64,000 nucleotides of DNA from Isoetes taiwanensis (GCA_021234155.1 JAJEKV010000124.1:1302001-1366000); one strand, 5' to 3'. Shown: positions 24,751 to 37,752, numbered from the stretch's first letter. The notes: a model not told the origin generated them from the sequence alone. Made by a program: numbers and translations.

Positions 24751-25656
24751 TGTGTTGACCTCTTACAAACTAAAGGAGTTGTTTGGTATTCCCTTTTTCC
24801 CGCGACATTCTCCCATTTGGCCTGCATTTTTAAATTTCAAAATGCAGTTGCATCTTCACAAATTCATGCATGTTATAATGGTTATTGTGGTCCGTTGTCT
24901 TGCATTCTTAAATGGTATTTGTTCTTGTTTCAGGTTGCACTCAGTTTTCTTCATCCATTATTTTTCTTGGCCTTGATCCCATCCTTGCTGTCTCTGTGGC
25001 ATCGTCTACCGGTGTTCTCAATTGCATGATTGTTCTGTCACCTTATGAAACCTTTTTGTTCTTGTGTCTTGGGGTCTCTATTGTCTTGTTCCCGTCAGTT
25101 ATGTTGTTTCTAATTTTGAAAGTTTGTTTGAACTGGTTATGCATGTAGTGTATATGTTTAGGTTTTAGTCCTTGTTTGTTGTAGTGTTTTGTCATTATGG
25201 TATTCACTGTAGTTCACTGATGATACGTTGATTCTTGAATTTTGGTTCCAGGGGCTCTTTGTTAGCTTGTTGACTATGTCCGGTCTCGATGTCTTCTCTT
25301 TTTATGCATTCCATGGTGCATAGTTTTTTGTCTTTCTTATTATGGGGTTTGCGTTGTCTCTTGAGTCTGTTCTGCATGGAAAATATAAGTTAGGTATGTT
25401 TGTTCTTACTTCCATAGCGTCTTGTCGTTAGATATTCTCTGTAGTCGGTTGCCATTGGTCTTGTTTGTGTTCGATTTTCATGCCTGCTTTGCCTTATGCG
25501 GTCCAGTTGTCTTAGGGTTTCTTGCGCCCCTTCCCCTCTATTTGCAGTGGCATCCCACCTCATCTCATGATCGTTACACTTTCCTAGCAGTGTGCCTTAC
25601 AATCTCTCGTGGTCTCAATGTATGATGGGGTTTGAGGGAGGTTCCTCTTTGTGTCG

Positions 25657-25694
25657 GATGTTGATATTTGTGCATAAGGACCTTTCCCTAGAAT
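25657..25694 (+). repeat. 38-bp perfect direct repeat, left copy
   Basis: Identical to 26845-26882, beginning GATGTTGATATTTGTGCATA and ending CCCTAGAAT. It overlaps the start of the 241-bp repeat by three bases. Confidence 0.85.
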
Positions 25695-25932
25695 GCAATG
25701 GTTCTCTTCTTATATAGAAGAGAACCATCATTCTAGGGATAGGGACGCCAGTTTTGGCGCCAGCTCTGCTTTTGGATCCAAGCTTTCTTTGGCACAAGCC
25801 TGCTATAGCGCAAGCTTTCTTTGGCACAAGCCTGCTATAGCGCATGCTTTCTTTGGCCTTTTCTCCCATAAAAGCCTTGTGTCTTCCTGCATTCCTCATC
25901 GGCGTTTCCTCTGAGCTGAATCTTGTTGTTGT
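25692..25932 (+). repeat. 241-bp direct repeat, right copy
   Basis: Appears identical to 18367-18607, including the hairpin at its start. The sequence on either side differs from that around the left copy. Confidence 0.85.
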
Positions 25933-26060
25933 CTGAGTCCCCCCTCCCACCTCTTACTCTCCTATATGGGTTTTACTTTTTTCAGTGTTGGCCGATGGGC
26001 TTTTCCATTTTTCCCAGCGTAGCACATGGCGCTTCTGGAGGGCACCAAGGGGAAGCCCCC

Positions 26061-26500
26061 CTGGGTCGGGCCTATATTTTCTTATCTCGGCATAGCCCCG
26101 TGGCTTCCGAGGATCATTATGGATCATGTCTTCAATTTTCGATATTATGCTCTTGTATTTCTATTCCGACTTTGTAGTTTGCTGACTCTTGATCCGTGGA
26201 TGGCTTCTAACACATTTGATAGTCGCATATGGTTCGGTCTTGCAGTTTGGAGCTCGTTCATGTGCATGTAGTTGCTTTTTATATGCTTCTGGGTTGAGCC
26301 TATATTTTTCGATCTCGGCGTAGCCTCATGGTTTCCGGGGATCCTCATGGATCATCTTTTCCATTTTGATATTGTGCTCTTGTATTTCTAGTCCCACTTT
26401 GTAGCTTGCTTACTCCTGGCCCGTAGATGGCTCCTAACACAGTTGACAATCACATGTGGTTTGGTCTTGCAGTTTGGAGCTCTCTGATGTGCATGGGGCT
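26061..26500 (+). repeat. Tandem duplication, period about 228 bp
   Basis: CTGGGT(C/T)G-GCCTATATTTT with the following CTCTTGTATTTCTA, GGTCTTGCAGTTTGGAGCTC and GTGCATG recurs in two adjacent copies at roughly 80 percent identity by eye. Non-coding. Confidence 0.7.
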
Positions 26501-26844
26501 GTTTTTTATACAAGTGGCCAGGTGGGTCGCATGGAGCGGTATCTTAGCGGGGCGGATTTGAGTCACTGCTTGGATGGGTGACGCGACCTGATTTTTGCAT
26601 TTGTTGCAGTTTGGGAGCATTACCGTATAGCGGCCTTCTAGATGTTCTACGTGGGGGCCTGTACTGATTGTATACAATTATCTTATATATCGGGTGGTCT
26701 AACCCGAGGTTGTGTTTGTTGATTTTACCCATTTGGGGTTCATCATTTTGTTCCCCTCTTCACTCATTTTGGGATTCATCAGTTTGTTTCCCCATGGGTC
26801 ATTGTACTATTTTTTCATTCAGCTCAATGGAACACCACTTCACT

Positions 26845-26882
26845 GATGTTGATATTTGTGCATAAGGACCTTTCCCTAGAAT
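26845..26882 (+). repeat. 38-bp perfect direct repeat, right copy
   Basis: Second copy of 25657-25694, 1,188 bp downstream. It is followed by a short TTCTA-like tract. Confidence 0.85.
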
Positions 26883-27266
26883 TGTATTATATAATTCAAT
26901 TCTATTCTATTTTATTGATCATTAAAAGTTATATTATCTTTCTTATCTAGATACAACAAATATACTAGAAATCCAAATGCTAAATGTAATTGTGTAAAGG
27001 TGCAACTCTTTTATCTATTCAAGGAAAGAAAATGATGATAATTCTATAAGCTTTGGACTAATCGACTACCTTGTGTCTTGGTCTTTTGTCGCATTCTAGA
27101 ATATGGCCATTACTCATATTATCACAGCCATATAACCACATATATTATCGATTTTAGATGATGTACTTGTCTTATATCAAATTTTATAGAAAGGATTGCT
27201 TTAGCAACCTCTGCATGATGGATTAGCTCAAGCAGATAAGGTCACAAGCTATAAACTCAAGTTTAA

Positions 27267-27892
27267 CTATGGAGCTGCAAGGTTGAGGAGTAGGCACCTT
27301 TCTTTGCATATCTGGAGGAAGCTAAAGAGACATGCACTTCTAGTTTGCTTAACTTCGTAGTGTTTCTTTTCAAGTTCCTTCTCTTTCTCTTTGTAGACCA
27401 AATCTTGTGTAAATTTAAGAAGTGCATTTACCTGCAAACAAGTCAAACGATAAACTTCCAAAAGGAAAAACAAACATGCAGACACACTCGTGCAAAGAGG
27501 TGAAAGTGAAATGAAGCAAAGCGTAACGAAGCAAAACAAAACGAAATGTTATAGTTTTTCTTTTAAGTCTGGTGTGTGTACGCATGTGTATGTGAGTGTA
27601 TTTGTGCGAGAGAGCAGGAGGGAGGCATTAACCTGCTAAACTTACCATATCCTGTGTTACGTTATTATATATGTGCACTCTCCCAGCATAAGAAATCGTG
27701 AGTTGTGTAGTCTTTAAACTTCCTGCAAATACATTCAAAGAAAGGTATACTTAACATGCAACAAGACTACCTTTATGCCTGAATAAGAACAAGATTTAAA
27801 CCTTTCTTAAATTTGGATACCGAGGGTTTAAGACAAAGGCTCAAATCAAGTCCCCAATTTGAATGCTTATCTTTGGTAGATGTGAAGCCCAT
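27267..27892 (-). CDS. JAZ/TIFY-like transcriptional repressor (copy A)
   Basis: Three exons on the minus strand: 27892-27802, 27722-27646 and 27431-27267 (TAG), with canonical GT/AG borders and compatible phases, giving about 110 residues. Exon 1 encodes SNWGLDLSLCL, an LxLxL (EAR-type) motif that recruits TOPLESS co-repressors. Exon 2 has a diverged TIFY motif, TISYAGRVHIYNN, used by JAZ proteins for dimerisation and NINJA binding. Exon 3 has VNALLKF and a degenerate Jas motif, VKQTRSACLFSFLQ, lacking the LPIAR degron that binds COI1-JA-Ile. A donor-like GTGCC after AAAGAAAG (27297) could allow another 3' end. It is small, like angiosperm JAZ7/JAZ8. It may act as a jasmonate-insensitive repressor or be decaying; expression is unknown. 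Confidence 0.75.
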
Positions 27893-28409
27893 TTCTATAT
27901 GTTAGAAGAGAAGTTACGATGATCGATTAAAACAACCATCAACTTTCAAACCTGTAGATTGGATGCATTTGCCTCGAAAATACTGCCACACGTTTTTTGT
28001 TTGGAGAAACAATAGTTTTTCTATTTTGGTCCATTCAACGTTCATTTTAACTACCTAATCCATAGGTCAAAAAATGATCTGAAAATGGCGGCAAAGATGT
28101 AGAGTATTATATGTGTTGTTTTGTTTTGGAGCTATTGTTAGCTTTGGATACAAGCAAACAAATTAAAAGAATGCCGTCTTCTTTTATTTTCTTAATGCAT
28201 ACCTAATTCATAGGATGAGCGTGTCAATGTAATGCATATTCAAGTCCGCCTTTTGAATCTCATTGGATCTCAAATAGGTCTCTCATCATTCTATAAAGCA
28301 ATGCAAAAGATTTATATGTATACAAACATGCAATGCTTTTACATATGTATAGTGACAGCAGACAAACAATTAGGACAACTTGTCCATTTACCTTTACAGA
28401 TCACATAAT
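27893..28409. other. No gene seen
   Basis: AT-rich flank upstream of JAZ-like copy A (its promoter side). No repeat or clear promoter element was identified by eye. Confidence 0.4.
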
Positions 28410-28757
28410 TTTTTTGTTGAAGGACGTCAGACTTTATTCAATCAAAGAGTCAAATACAAGTATAAATGCAGAGACAGGAATAAAATCTCAGCGGATAAGC
28501 AGAGACCCACCGAGTGAAGCAACCTGCCTAAGCATAAGAGTGCACATCCAAATACTCCTCAAAAATCAATCGCCTCTTGCGAGGGGCAAGTGAAGAACAA
28601 TGATACGACTTTAAAATGTAACCTTGAGCTTCTTGGAGAACACATAATGGCAGTTGTGTTCTTTTGTAGCATGGTTTTCGACCGATGACACCACATATTA
28701 ATCCACTATGTTCAGGTAAACACCAAATGCTTCTTCTATACACGACGTTCCATTACG
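28410..28757 (-). mobile_element. 5'-truncated poly(A) LINE, 3' end
   Basis: On the minus strand it encodes the last residues of a LINE protein (VLQEAQGY..KSYHCSSLAPRKRR and FEEYLDVHSYA, stop at 28528), then a 3' UTR with AATAAAG and a short A run at 28410. The last 240 bp are about 98 percent identical to the + copy at 33515-33757; upstream of that the two are unrelated. Confidence 0.75.
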
Positions 28758-31010
28758 TAGATTATTCCTTTCCATCAATAAGTCATTACGATGCCATAGA
28801 GAATGTATCAAACAATTGACGTGCACCTTTTAAGTTGTCCTCCTCTACTATTAAGAAATAGAAAATAATCTAGATATTGATTGCTTGTTTGTTGCAATCA
28901 ATCCACGTGCAACTCTTGTAGTGGACCATCTTATGAAGCTTGGATATATATATAGTCATGAAAATGCTTCTCCAACAATATGTAATACGTGGCGCCAATG
29001 GGCATCCATGTCTCATGTCCCTACTAATTTTAAAAATAGATGAAGCTTTACCATATAGTACAACTGAACATATAAACTACAATAGTTTCTTAGTGTCATA
29101 TCAAATATGACAACACATCCAATTTTCATTTTATCAAGGAAGCTGCACTTGATATTATATACCTTATGGAAACCTAGCTTAATATATGCCATCCTTAGTT
29201 ATGTTTAGAATGGCTACTATATAAATTTGTAGCAAATTGTTGAAATCCAGAAATCAAAATAAAGTTATCGATTCATTTCGTTTTAGGTTTAGCCATTATT
29301 GTTTATTTTCTCACTAGGCTCAAAACACATTTCGTGCACGTAATAAGAGATGTTGTCATATAACCCAAAAGATGGCATGAAAAACATATAATGCAATTAG
29401 GAGTTAGATGTATATTCTATATTAAAATCGGGTATCAAGGCTTCCCATGGACACTAAAATACTATTTATCTACCTATCTATCTATCTCTCTATTTGTCTC
29501 GATGCAAAACAAAATCCCTCGTAGACTTTTTAGACTAAAAGCGTATTATAACCATTTTTGTGGGTAACAAATTGGCAATGTGGAACGTCGGTGCAATGTG
29601 GTATTTTTAAGATCTACACCAACTCAACAACTCCCACTATCTTGAGTAAGAACATCGTACCATATCATTTAGATGTAGACCATGCACCATTTTTTTGTAG
29701 TAAATGGATCGTCGTTGTTAATTGAAACATCATTGTGTATCAAGGATTGATAATACTAGGTGTAGTTTAATATGCATAATGAAAGGGCACAATATACTAG
29801 TATAATGTAATGGGTTGGTAATATGAAACAAAAACTCATGATTTTTTGGTATACTGTGCATGTGAACCAATGACAAGCTATCTTGCCATTTTGTTGAGGT
29901 ACCATTATACGAACAAACCGATATTGTCTTTGATAAACTTTTACTAGCTAACAACAAGAGAACTAGATTGAAACATTTACTAGCTAACGATAAGATAGCT
30001 AAATTGAAACAGCTAAGGATGAAACATTTAAACTGCCTTGAAATAGTGAACTTTGTACATCCATAGGCTTCATGTAGATTGTGAATCAGATTGTATTGTA
30101 AATCCCAAGATAATGGAAAGGCGTCTAGGAAAGAGCAATGTGACAACACAATGTGTGGACTGTATGCATTAACGTGGAGGTACCATCATTAACAACAGAA
30201 TATTATTTTACTAGTAATGACAAGATAACTAGATTGAAATTGGATTGATTAACTTATTAGGGTCAAATGTTTTAGTTGATTTGATAAGTGGATGCTATAC
30301 ATCTATAGACCATCTGTAGATTATGAATAAGATTGCATTGTTGATCTCAAGAGATAGCTAGGAAGGATCAATGGGAACACCACGTGCAAGGCGAAGACTG
30401 TATGAATGAGTTATGTGATTTGGTCGGATTAACAAAGGTCATGCCTATTGTAACGTAGGGTTCACGTGGCCGCATTTTGGCTTGGTGCAGGGACATTGAA
30501 AAAACATCACATTGGCCATGTGTCAGCAAAATTCTAGCTATATGTAATGGTCCGCAAGCACGAGGGCCGAGTAAAACGGGGTTGAGAATATCTTGGTCCT
30601 CTCCCAAAGGGTCTCATGTTTTTACAACACTCTAATATTTTTTAGAAAAGAATATTTTCGTTCCCTTTAAGCGTCTTATGTTTTAACAACACTCTTAATG
30701 TTGATGTCACCAAATGGAATAATATAATAGGGTAGAGAGACGTCACCAAATGCCATCAATGAGTGGTTATAAAATCACGAAGGCGGTATACTGCACACTT
30801 GATTAAGCCAACTGATGCTACAAACAAAACAATACAAACGTTCTTGCCGCCAATCCATGGCCGTAGTTTGTCTCCATTACAAAGAAGAGCGTATTTTCCA
30901 TGACTTGCAGAAAAACGTGGTGTTGAAAAAGCCACCTCTACAATCTAGAGATGCCTCCTTTCATGGTGCTTTTAAGCTCTCATTTGCTATTCTTTTTCTC
31001 TGCCACAAAA
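28758..31010. other. No gene seen between JAZ-like copies A and B
   Basis: AT-rich. It contains a short ATCT tract (29467-29490), repeated phrases ACTAGCTAACAA-AAGA and AACTAGATTGAAA at 29943, 29978 and 30225, and the 5' flank of copy B. Open frames are short and match nothing known. Confidence 0.4.
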
Positions 31011-31663
31011 ATGGCCCAAAAGAAGCGTTCTAACTGGGGTCTCGATTTGAGCATCTCCTCAAACACCTCGAAGACAGGTTTGCTCTTGTTTTTTTTTCCT
31101 TTGATCTATACATATGGTCTCAGACTACTTGCTTTGGTTGTAATGCATTTATATTACATGCAGACAGACCAACGGATGCCCTCACCATTTTTTATGCTGG
31201 AAGAATGCACATCTACAACAACCTGACAGACGATGCTGTGAGTATAAACTATATATATAACAGATTGAGACCTCATAATACTTGTGGGTATATTGAGCCT
31301 TTAGTCCCTTTGCAGGTAAATGCATTGCTTCAGTTTACTGAGAAGTTAGTATGCAAGAAGGACGACAATGAAAGTGGGAAAAAAAGACGTGATCAAATGA
31401 AGCAGGCTCGAAGAGCATCTCTTCTTCGGTTTCTAGACCTTCACAAAGAAAGGTACGTACTTCTCGGTAATTTTTTTTAGTACCACCCATCCATCCATCT
31501 AGTAAAGTACTTTTTCTTACTATTCATTGGGGAACAATTAGTCCATGCTCTTGGGGTGTTGGCTTTTTATTTTTGCAGGAATTGGCATAGTGATCCTCGC
31601 AACCCAAATAATACTTTCTTCCAACAAACTAAAACCCCTTTGCTACAAGACAAGCACCACTAG
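31011..31663 (+). CDS. JAZ/TIFY-like transcriptional repressor (copy B)
   Basis: Exons 31011-31077, 31164-31237, 31316-31452 and 31579-31663 (TAG), all with GT/AG borders and matching phases, give about 120 residues. Exon 1 carries SNWGLDLSISS, an EAR-like LDLSI. Exon 2 carries a perfect TIFY core, LTIFYAGRMHIYNNL. Exon 3 carries VNALLQFTEKL and a Jas-like MKQARRASLLRFLDLHKER with the SLxRF core but without LPIAR. Retaining the last intron gives an alternative end at 31480. This is the best preserved of the three copies and is probably functional. The domain set says nuclear repressor of jasmonate-responsive transcription; the missing degron suggests it resists COI1-dependent turnover. Confidence 0.85.
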
Positions 31664-33359
31664 TCCATATGATATGTATAATTTCAATTGAAAATGTCTT
31701 TTGCACCATCCTTATTGTAATCTTCTTTTTGTAAAAAAAAAGTAAATTAATTGAAGATCTAAAAATTTGAGGTCAGGTTTATTTATGTCAACCTTGGAAA
31801 CAATGTGCCTCGAAATGCTTTCTGTTGTTCAATAATATATTATCATTAGCCCCTTCTCCCAAAAGAAGGGGTTTTCTAGCCTCCTTCATGATTCATGTGT
31901 GCTTCACGAGTAGATCCATATTAGAACCCAATGAAATGTACATGTAACATCCACATTTGTCATTTGGATTACGTTTCTTGCAAAAAATCAAACTTTTGTC
32001 TTTCACATATAAAGCCAAAGGCACTTTGAAGTATCATTGAGTAGATGTTATAGTATGTACGATTCAAGTGTTAACATTGATTAATACATTCACTTTTTAA
32101 ATAAGCAAGCTCGAATCTCATTTAATCATTTGAAATGATAAATGATTATTCATTCTCAAAAATGTATTGAGAGACACATGGACGCATTATCTTCAAAAAT
32201 AAACCCACGCCCTAAAAACAATAGAATTATTCATCTAGTTCACAAACAATTCCTATCTTCAAACTACTAAGCTCATAACACAGTAGAATCGATTTGAATC
32301 GAGAATATCTTTTGGTGTAGTTTTTCATAATAAGAATAGAATAGAATAGATTTTTGTATCGTCTACAAAGACCAATTGGCCTATGTGAGGCACATGTATA
32401 ATAGTGCTATACAATTCAATTCAATTAAACAGCTTAGGTTGTCATTGGAAGGAGAGGAATTGCAAAAGGTAGACATATTCAAGCCCAATCATAGCTGATA
32501 TCAGGTTGTTGGTTGTTCAGGCTTGTTACCTGCTAGAGCATCAAGTATCGAAGTACTTAAATTTTAATGTTCAGGTAGTTTTGGGACCTACTCCATATCC
32601 ACTATAATAGCGGATGGCCACTTTGCCATTTTGGAAGATATGTAGGTCACCAACATAACATCTGTGTATAAGTGACACGACATGCAAACATTGTAGTATA
32701 CTCTACTTTGCCATCCATAAAATTTGGACAAAATTGAAGTGTATGATGTTCCTCTTTTAGAGCTTCCAGTTGACAATACTTATAGATACATTTTTTTGGC
32801 TCATTAGCCACTTATTTGTCTCAATTGGGAGGGTGTGCAGCTTGCAAATAGTGGCAATAGTCAATGTCTTTCCAATGAAGATGTGGTGATAAGATTGTAG
32901 CCTAGATGTCAGGGCAGGTTCTAGTAACTAGCGTCTTAGATCCTTCCAAATTACTGGCATTCCAAAGCTTGCGTACACCTATAGACATAAATGCTTTAGA
33001 TGTCGCTCATTGCAATACATTGATGATGCATAAATCATGTTTCTTGCATGGAACTATAGAATTGGCCCCTGAGCACGTCGTGTCAAGTGGGTCTTTTGTA
33101 CAAACTCCATTATCCTATACAGCAGCGGTAATAATGGGACCCCACATCTGACATACAACAAGGTGTGCCTTGTGGGGTCATTTACGAAGCTCTGCCTTGA
33201 GGCAAGTATTCTATAAAGTTCATTTTGTAGTTGTCATTTTCTATTCAAGCATCATAATGCATGTTCATAAACTATATACCAAGATACTTGTATATTTGTG
33301 CGCCACCTACACTAACTACCCATGGTATATGGATTGGATTGATATATATTCTTTTTCAG
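31664..33359. other. No gene seen
   Basis: 3' flank of JAZ-like copy B and AT-rich DNA with an AATAG tract at 32335-32350. No supported coding region. Confidence 0.4.
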
Positions 33360-33757
33360 GTTTCACTAACAAGTCAACAACTGCTTTTGGCAATTTACCC
33401 AAGTACCTGGACAGAGTTACAAGGCCAGGCTTTTCATCTAGCAGCAGGATGGTTGCTTTGGACTATCTGGAAAAGACGAAGATTGGTAATCTTCAAAGGT
33501 CTGGATGTGGCAGATAATCGTGTTCTCCAAGAAGCTCAAGGTTACATTGTAAAGTCGTATCATTGTTCTTCACTTGCCCCTCGCAAGAGGCGATTGATTT
33601 TTGAGGAGTTTTTGGATGTGCACTCTTATGCTTAGGCAGGTTGCTTCACTCGGTGGGTCTCCGCTTATCCGCTGAGATTTTATTCCTGTCTCTGCATTTA
33701 TACTTGTATTTGACTCTTTGATTGAATAAAGTCTGACGTCCTTCAACAAAAAAAAAT
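33360..33757 (+). mobile_element. 5'-truncated poly(A) LINE, 3' end
   Basis: Encodes YPSTWTELQGQAFHLAAGW then LLWTIWKRRR, the W-LW-xR signature of the C-terminal region of plant L1-type LINEs, ending at the stop codon at 33633. The 3' UTR has AATAAA at 33725 and a run of A at 33749-33757. It is in inverted orientation to the copy at 28410-28757. Confidence 0.8.
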
Positions 33758-34982
33758 ATATTCTTTTTCTTTTGAAGGACATCAAACTTCATTATGTTTG
33801 TAAATGCTTTTTACAAATTTTTGATTGGGAAAAAAGGTTTTAATAAAAAATAAGAATTTTATGAGAGATTCTTTTTTACCAAACTATTGTATGTAATATC
33901 TAGGTCACTACAAATAGATAAAGAAGAGAAGCACTAGAGAGAGAATGTCAAAATTGTTTCCGCGCTCATAACTTGAGTTAAAAGGTCAGATTCAGATGAT
34001 CTTGGGAAAGTTTATATAGAGAGCTTTTTGTGGGCATGTAATTTGACCCAGATCTATCAAGATAAATACCTGCTTTTTGTACTTTTCGACCCGGATACCT
34101 TTTTGCAAAGTGCAAATTTGATGGTAATATGCTTTTTATTATAATTTTTGAATTCAGACTCCATTTTCTGTGTTTGTTATTGCATTAGAAAGTTCTCTTT
34201 GTGTCCTTTATGATGATGTATAATATCCTCATGTTTGGTTAAGCTTTCTGGGTCGAAACAGCAAATTCTCTGCTACCTTCTCCTATACAGACACATCCAA
34301 AGTGAGAGTAGGAATTTTGCTTGAAAATACAGGCAACGACAAGAACCGACCACCTTCATACCATGCTTGAACAGAGATCTCTTGTCTCTATGTCAGGGGA
34401 TGAGTTGATGAGGCAAGTTGAGGTGCTAAGAGGTATAATGACAATGGCACCCACCACCACAAGATATCTAGTAGAGCATGGATAGAATAGAAGTGAATTG
34501 AATTTTATCATCCATGGAGATCAACTGGCCTATCGGACTCAAACAAGAAATAAAGAAGAGAGGTTCTATTACTGTCCAGGATTAAATAACCTTCATCGTC
34601 ACAAAAGTTTTTTGAGGAAAAAATCATAGCAGTAATAGGCTTGCCGACAAACTATACATGTGCACTTGGATGTGTGATACGATCAGAGACATAATCGAAC
34701 CCACATATCCAATATCTCATGAACGTATGATGCCATTGTTCCTACTACAAGTGTTTCATCATTATATCTAGCAGCTAATCAGGTTTGATCAACCCAGCAT
34801 TTCCAAATAGTTGTAAACACTAAATAATATTGAAGATTGTGGCTCTCAACCTTAATAACTGCTAGCTGGCGGCATTGGACATAATCTTTACTCTTGTTAT
34901 TCCGTGATCCATCCTCCTATATCGATCTTGAGGTGGTGTGCTCTTGTGCAAATGGAGGCAAACATTCAAAATAGATGTCTGG
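33758..34982. other. No gene seen
   Basis: AT-rich DNA with short open frames only. A GATAGAATAG tract lies near 34480. Confidence 0.4.
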
Positions 34983-36534
34983 CTACATCCATGATGCCAA
35001 TAATTCTCGTAGAAAAGGAGAAGCATTTGAAAAAGGCTCGAGAGAGTGAAATAGTACCCAAAGAAGAATAGGTTTGACTGTTTTCTTGCCTAGAGGGATA
35101 GAACGGCTGTGAGATTGCTGGAGACGGCCTAGAGTAGGAGGGTCAACATCATTATTTAGAAGCCACCAAATGAATCTTAAAATGAGGACCTTATTTTGTA
35201 GTAAGAAATCCATCATACCCATGCCATTGGCCCACTTGAGGAGGATACATTTAGACCAGGTCACCTTAGTGCTAGCTAGCCCTATAAAATTTTGGACTAT
35301 TGTAATGAGCTCTTGTACATTGACCTGCGAAAATAGCAACAAGGATGCCATATAAACATGGGTATTGCTAAGGATAGATTTGGCCAATTATAATGTGACC
35401 ATCAGCAGTACACGTATTTCTCTAAACCCATAATAATTTCTTCCCATGTTGTTCTTACAGTATCATGCATACCAATCGAAAGCCAAATAACTTGGTGGCT
35501 TGTCCATGAACAAACAGCATCCATGGATAATCATGAACGTTGAGAGAATCAGAGTGTCCAATGTCCATAGGACCCTATACTTTTGTCTCCCCACCAACAC
35601 TTTAGAAGCTAGTGAGAATATATGTAAGAGTTGTTTTGCGATTTTAAGGTTCTCAATGTTAGCAACCAAAAGGAGGAACATGTTATCTGCATATTGATTC
35701 CAAACTTCTTGCATACTATCCTCCATAATGAGACCCTAAAAGAGCTCCTTCATTAACAACAAATAATTGTGGCAAGCCTCCACAAGAATTGTGAGAAGAA
35801 GTGGGTGCTAAAGGGCATCCCCAACCAATACCACGACCACGTGGGAAAACCTCTGATGGCTCACCATGAAAGAAACAACTGCCCGAGCAGAGACATGCTA
35901 GTTGACTCCTGATGTGAATTTCTACCCAAAGCCCAATTTGAACATACAGAAATCCAATCTGACTATCATATGCCTTCGGAAAATTAAGTTTAATACACAA
36001 TAGAAATTTTCTGTCGACGTGCTTAATAGATTTCCTCATATGCAGGTGCCACATTTTTAAGAACACATTCCCTTGGAAGAAAGCCTGATTGAGTTGTAGA
36101 AATGGATCTTGGTAAAGATTTAATATATAGATATGGAATAGTTTGAGGATCATCGAGATGGCACTTGTATTTATAATTCTGTGCAAGGCAATAGACGGAA
36201 GGAAGTTGCAAAAAGCATAAAATACATCTGGCTCCAACCATACCCAATACTCTTTAAAGAACTCAATTGATATACCATCCAACCCTAAGCACTCGCCAAT
36301 TTTAAGTGCAAAACCTATCGAATCTTGATCAAGAAACTGCATCTACTAATAGAGATTGTTCTTCAGAAATGATGGGATAGATCCTAGACAAAATCACATC
36401 TCATATTTTTCACTGAAAGGGAAGATGTCTCTCAGCAAAAAATGCCTAAAAATGACCGTGCAAATGTTGCTTGAGATCTGCCATCTGTAAGAGCACCGAG
36501 CCATCTGACAGATGTGATGCCACTTAGAACAAGG
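34983..36534 (-). pseudogene. L1-type LINE reverse transcriptase remnant
   Basis: Minus-strand open stretches 36342-35716, 35726-35463 and 35387-34983 read in order as a LINE reverse transcriptase: LGLDGISIEFFKEYW, LNQAFFQGN, KFLLCIKLNFPKAYD (motif A), FFHGEPSEVFPRGRGI..GCPL (motif B), QYADNMFLLL (catalytic YADD changed to YADN), then VTWSKCILLKWANGMGMMD and LILRFIWWLL in the zf-RVT-like C-terminal part. Stops, frameshifts and the lost Asp show it is dead. The upstream side is cut at 36535 by a terminal-inverted-repeat element. Confidence 0.85.
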
Positions 36535-37752
36535 TTTAAAATGAAACGCACTTATTTAAGAAGTGCGTTTGAAAGATTCCTTCTGAAAATTTATAAAATT
36601 CTGAAATCCCTCTAAAAAGGGCCTTTTTATTACCTTTAGTCCAAAGATTTATAAAACTGCTCGTGAAAACAGACATTTTAAGAAGACTTAGTATTAAGGA
36701 AAAACACACACACACAAAAAATCCCATTGTAGAGGGGGAAAGAACTACAATGAAATTCAAAGATTTACTATGGGGCAAATTCGTATGAAGAAATTAGATG
36801 CTTTTGTACCTTGTCCCTGAAAATTTTTATATTAGTTGTTTTAGAAGACAGGAAATTTGTTATTTCACAACCATTTTGGCTGAACATCCTAATGGACCTT
36901 AAAACACATTGGGAGGCAGTTGAACAAACTTCTTGAATGACAAACCATTGTTTTTGCATCACATAGTATTACAATTACCAATACATCCACGATATTTTGT
37001 AGTTAAGCTGAAGTTTTAGTTGATGATGCAGTATAAATTTATACCGAGGATATAAAAGTTGAAGTAATGAAGCCATGTGATTACATGCCCTCCTTTTTTA
37101 TTCTCGGAGATGTATTTTTGAACGCACATACCAATCTACAACATGGTGATGCTCAGGAGATAGTCAATCTCCTTAGCAATGTTGAGCATATTCATCACAA
37201 TTACGTCATCTGTAGCAGTGGGCACCATGCACATTTCTCTGGCAGTGAAGTATTCGTCTGCCTTACCCTTTCCTAAATATTTTGTAAATAAATAGGTAAA
37301 CTTCTGAGGGGTTGCTACTCCTCGCTCCCCTCTGGATAAACCACGTGGTTTCCTTCTAGTCAAACACCTGTGTCACCATAATATTTTGGAGTTCTTTGCA
37401 TTTAGTAGCAATTTTTTAGCTGCCTGAAGTGAAGTTCGCATGTATGTAGAGAAAAAAAAGTAGAAATAACAACATGATTCGACTACTTTATGCTCTAACA
37501 TTGCATTACAAGCTCAGAAATTTTAGAACCATTTTAGAACTTTTAGACTAAAAAACTAAGAAAAGTGTGTAAAATTATCCCTTATGTGTGTTACTTTAGT
37601 AGTTTTCAGTTGTCAAACCCTTTGGCGAGTAAGAAAGACCCCAAAAGATTTTACACGATATATACTTTACCTCTGGACTGCATATATATATTATATATAT
37701 ATTATTATATGTATGTATATATATATAAACGTTTTATATATATATGCAATTC

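Larger units (their letters stand above)
18608..25656 (+). other. Long T-rich, A-poor non-coding region
   Basis: No supported gene. The + strand is visibly rich in T and G and poor in A for over 7 kb; open frames here are Leu/Phe/Ser/Cys-rich products of that bias. It includes old duplications (see 23520-24750), short repeats built on GGTCCTCGTGCATA near 20980, 21127 and 21165, a C14 run at about 21248, and a tRNA-like segment near 19404. It could be the interior of a large non-coding retroelement bounded by the 241-bp repeats. Confidence 0.5.

Noticed and set aside
18608-25656. Genes in the T-rich region
   Set aside because: Many 60-120 codon frames occur, but all are Leu/Phe/Cys/Ser-rich, overlap in several frames and contain no motif.
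26560-26640. 5S rRNA gene
   Set aside because: GGATGGGTGAC and a following TTGCA resemble the end of plant 5S, but the preceding two thirds of the gene and the internal promoter do not match. At most a relic.
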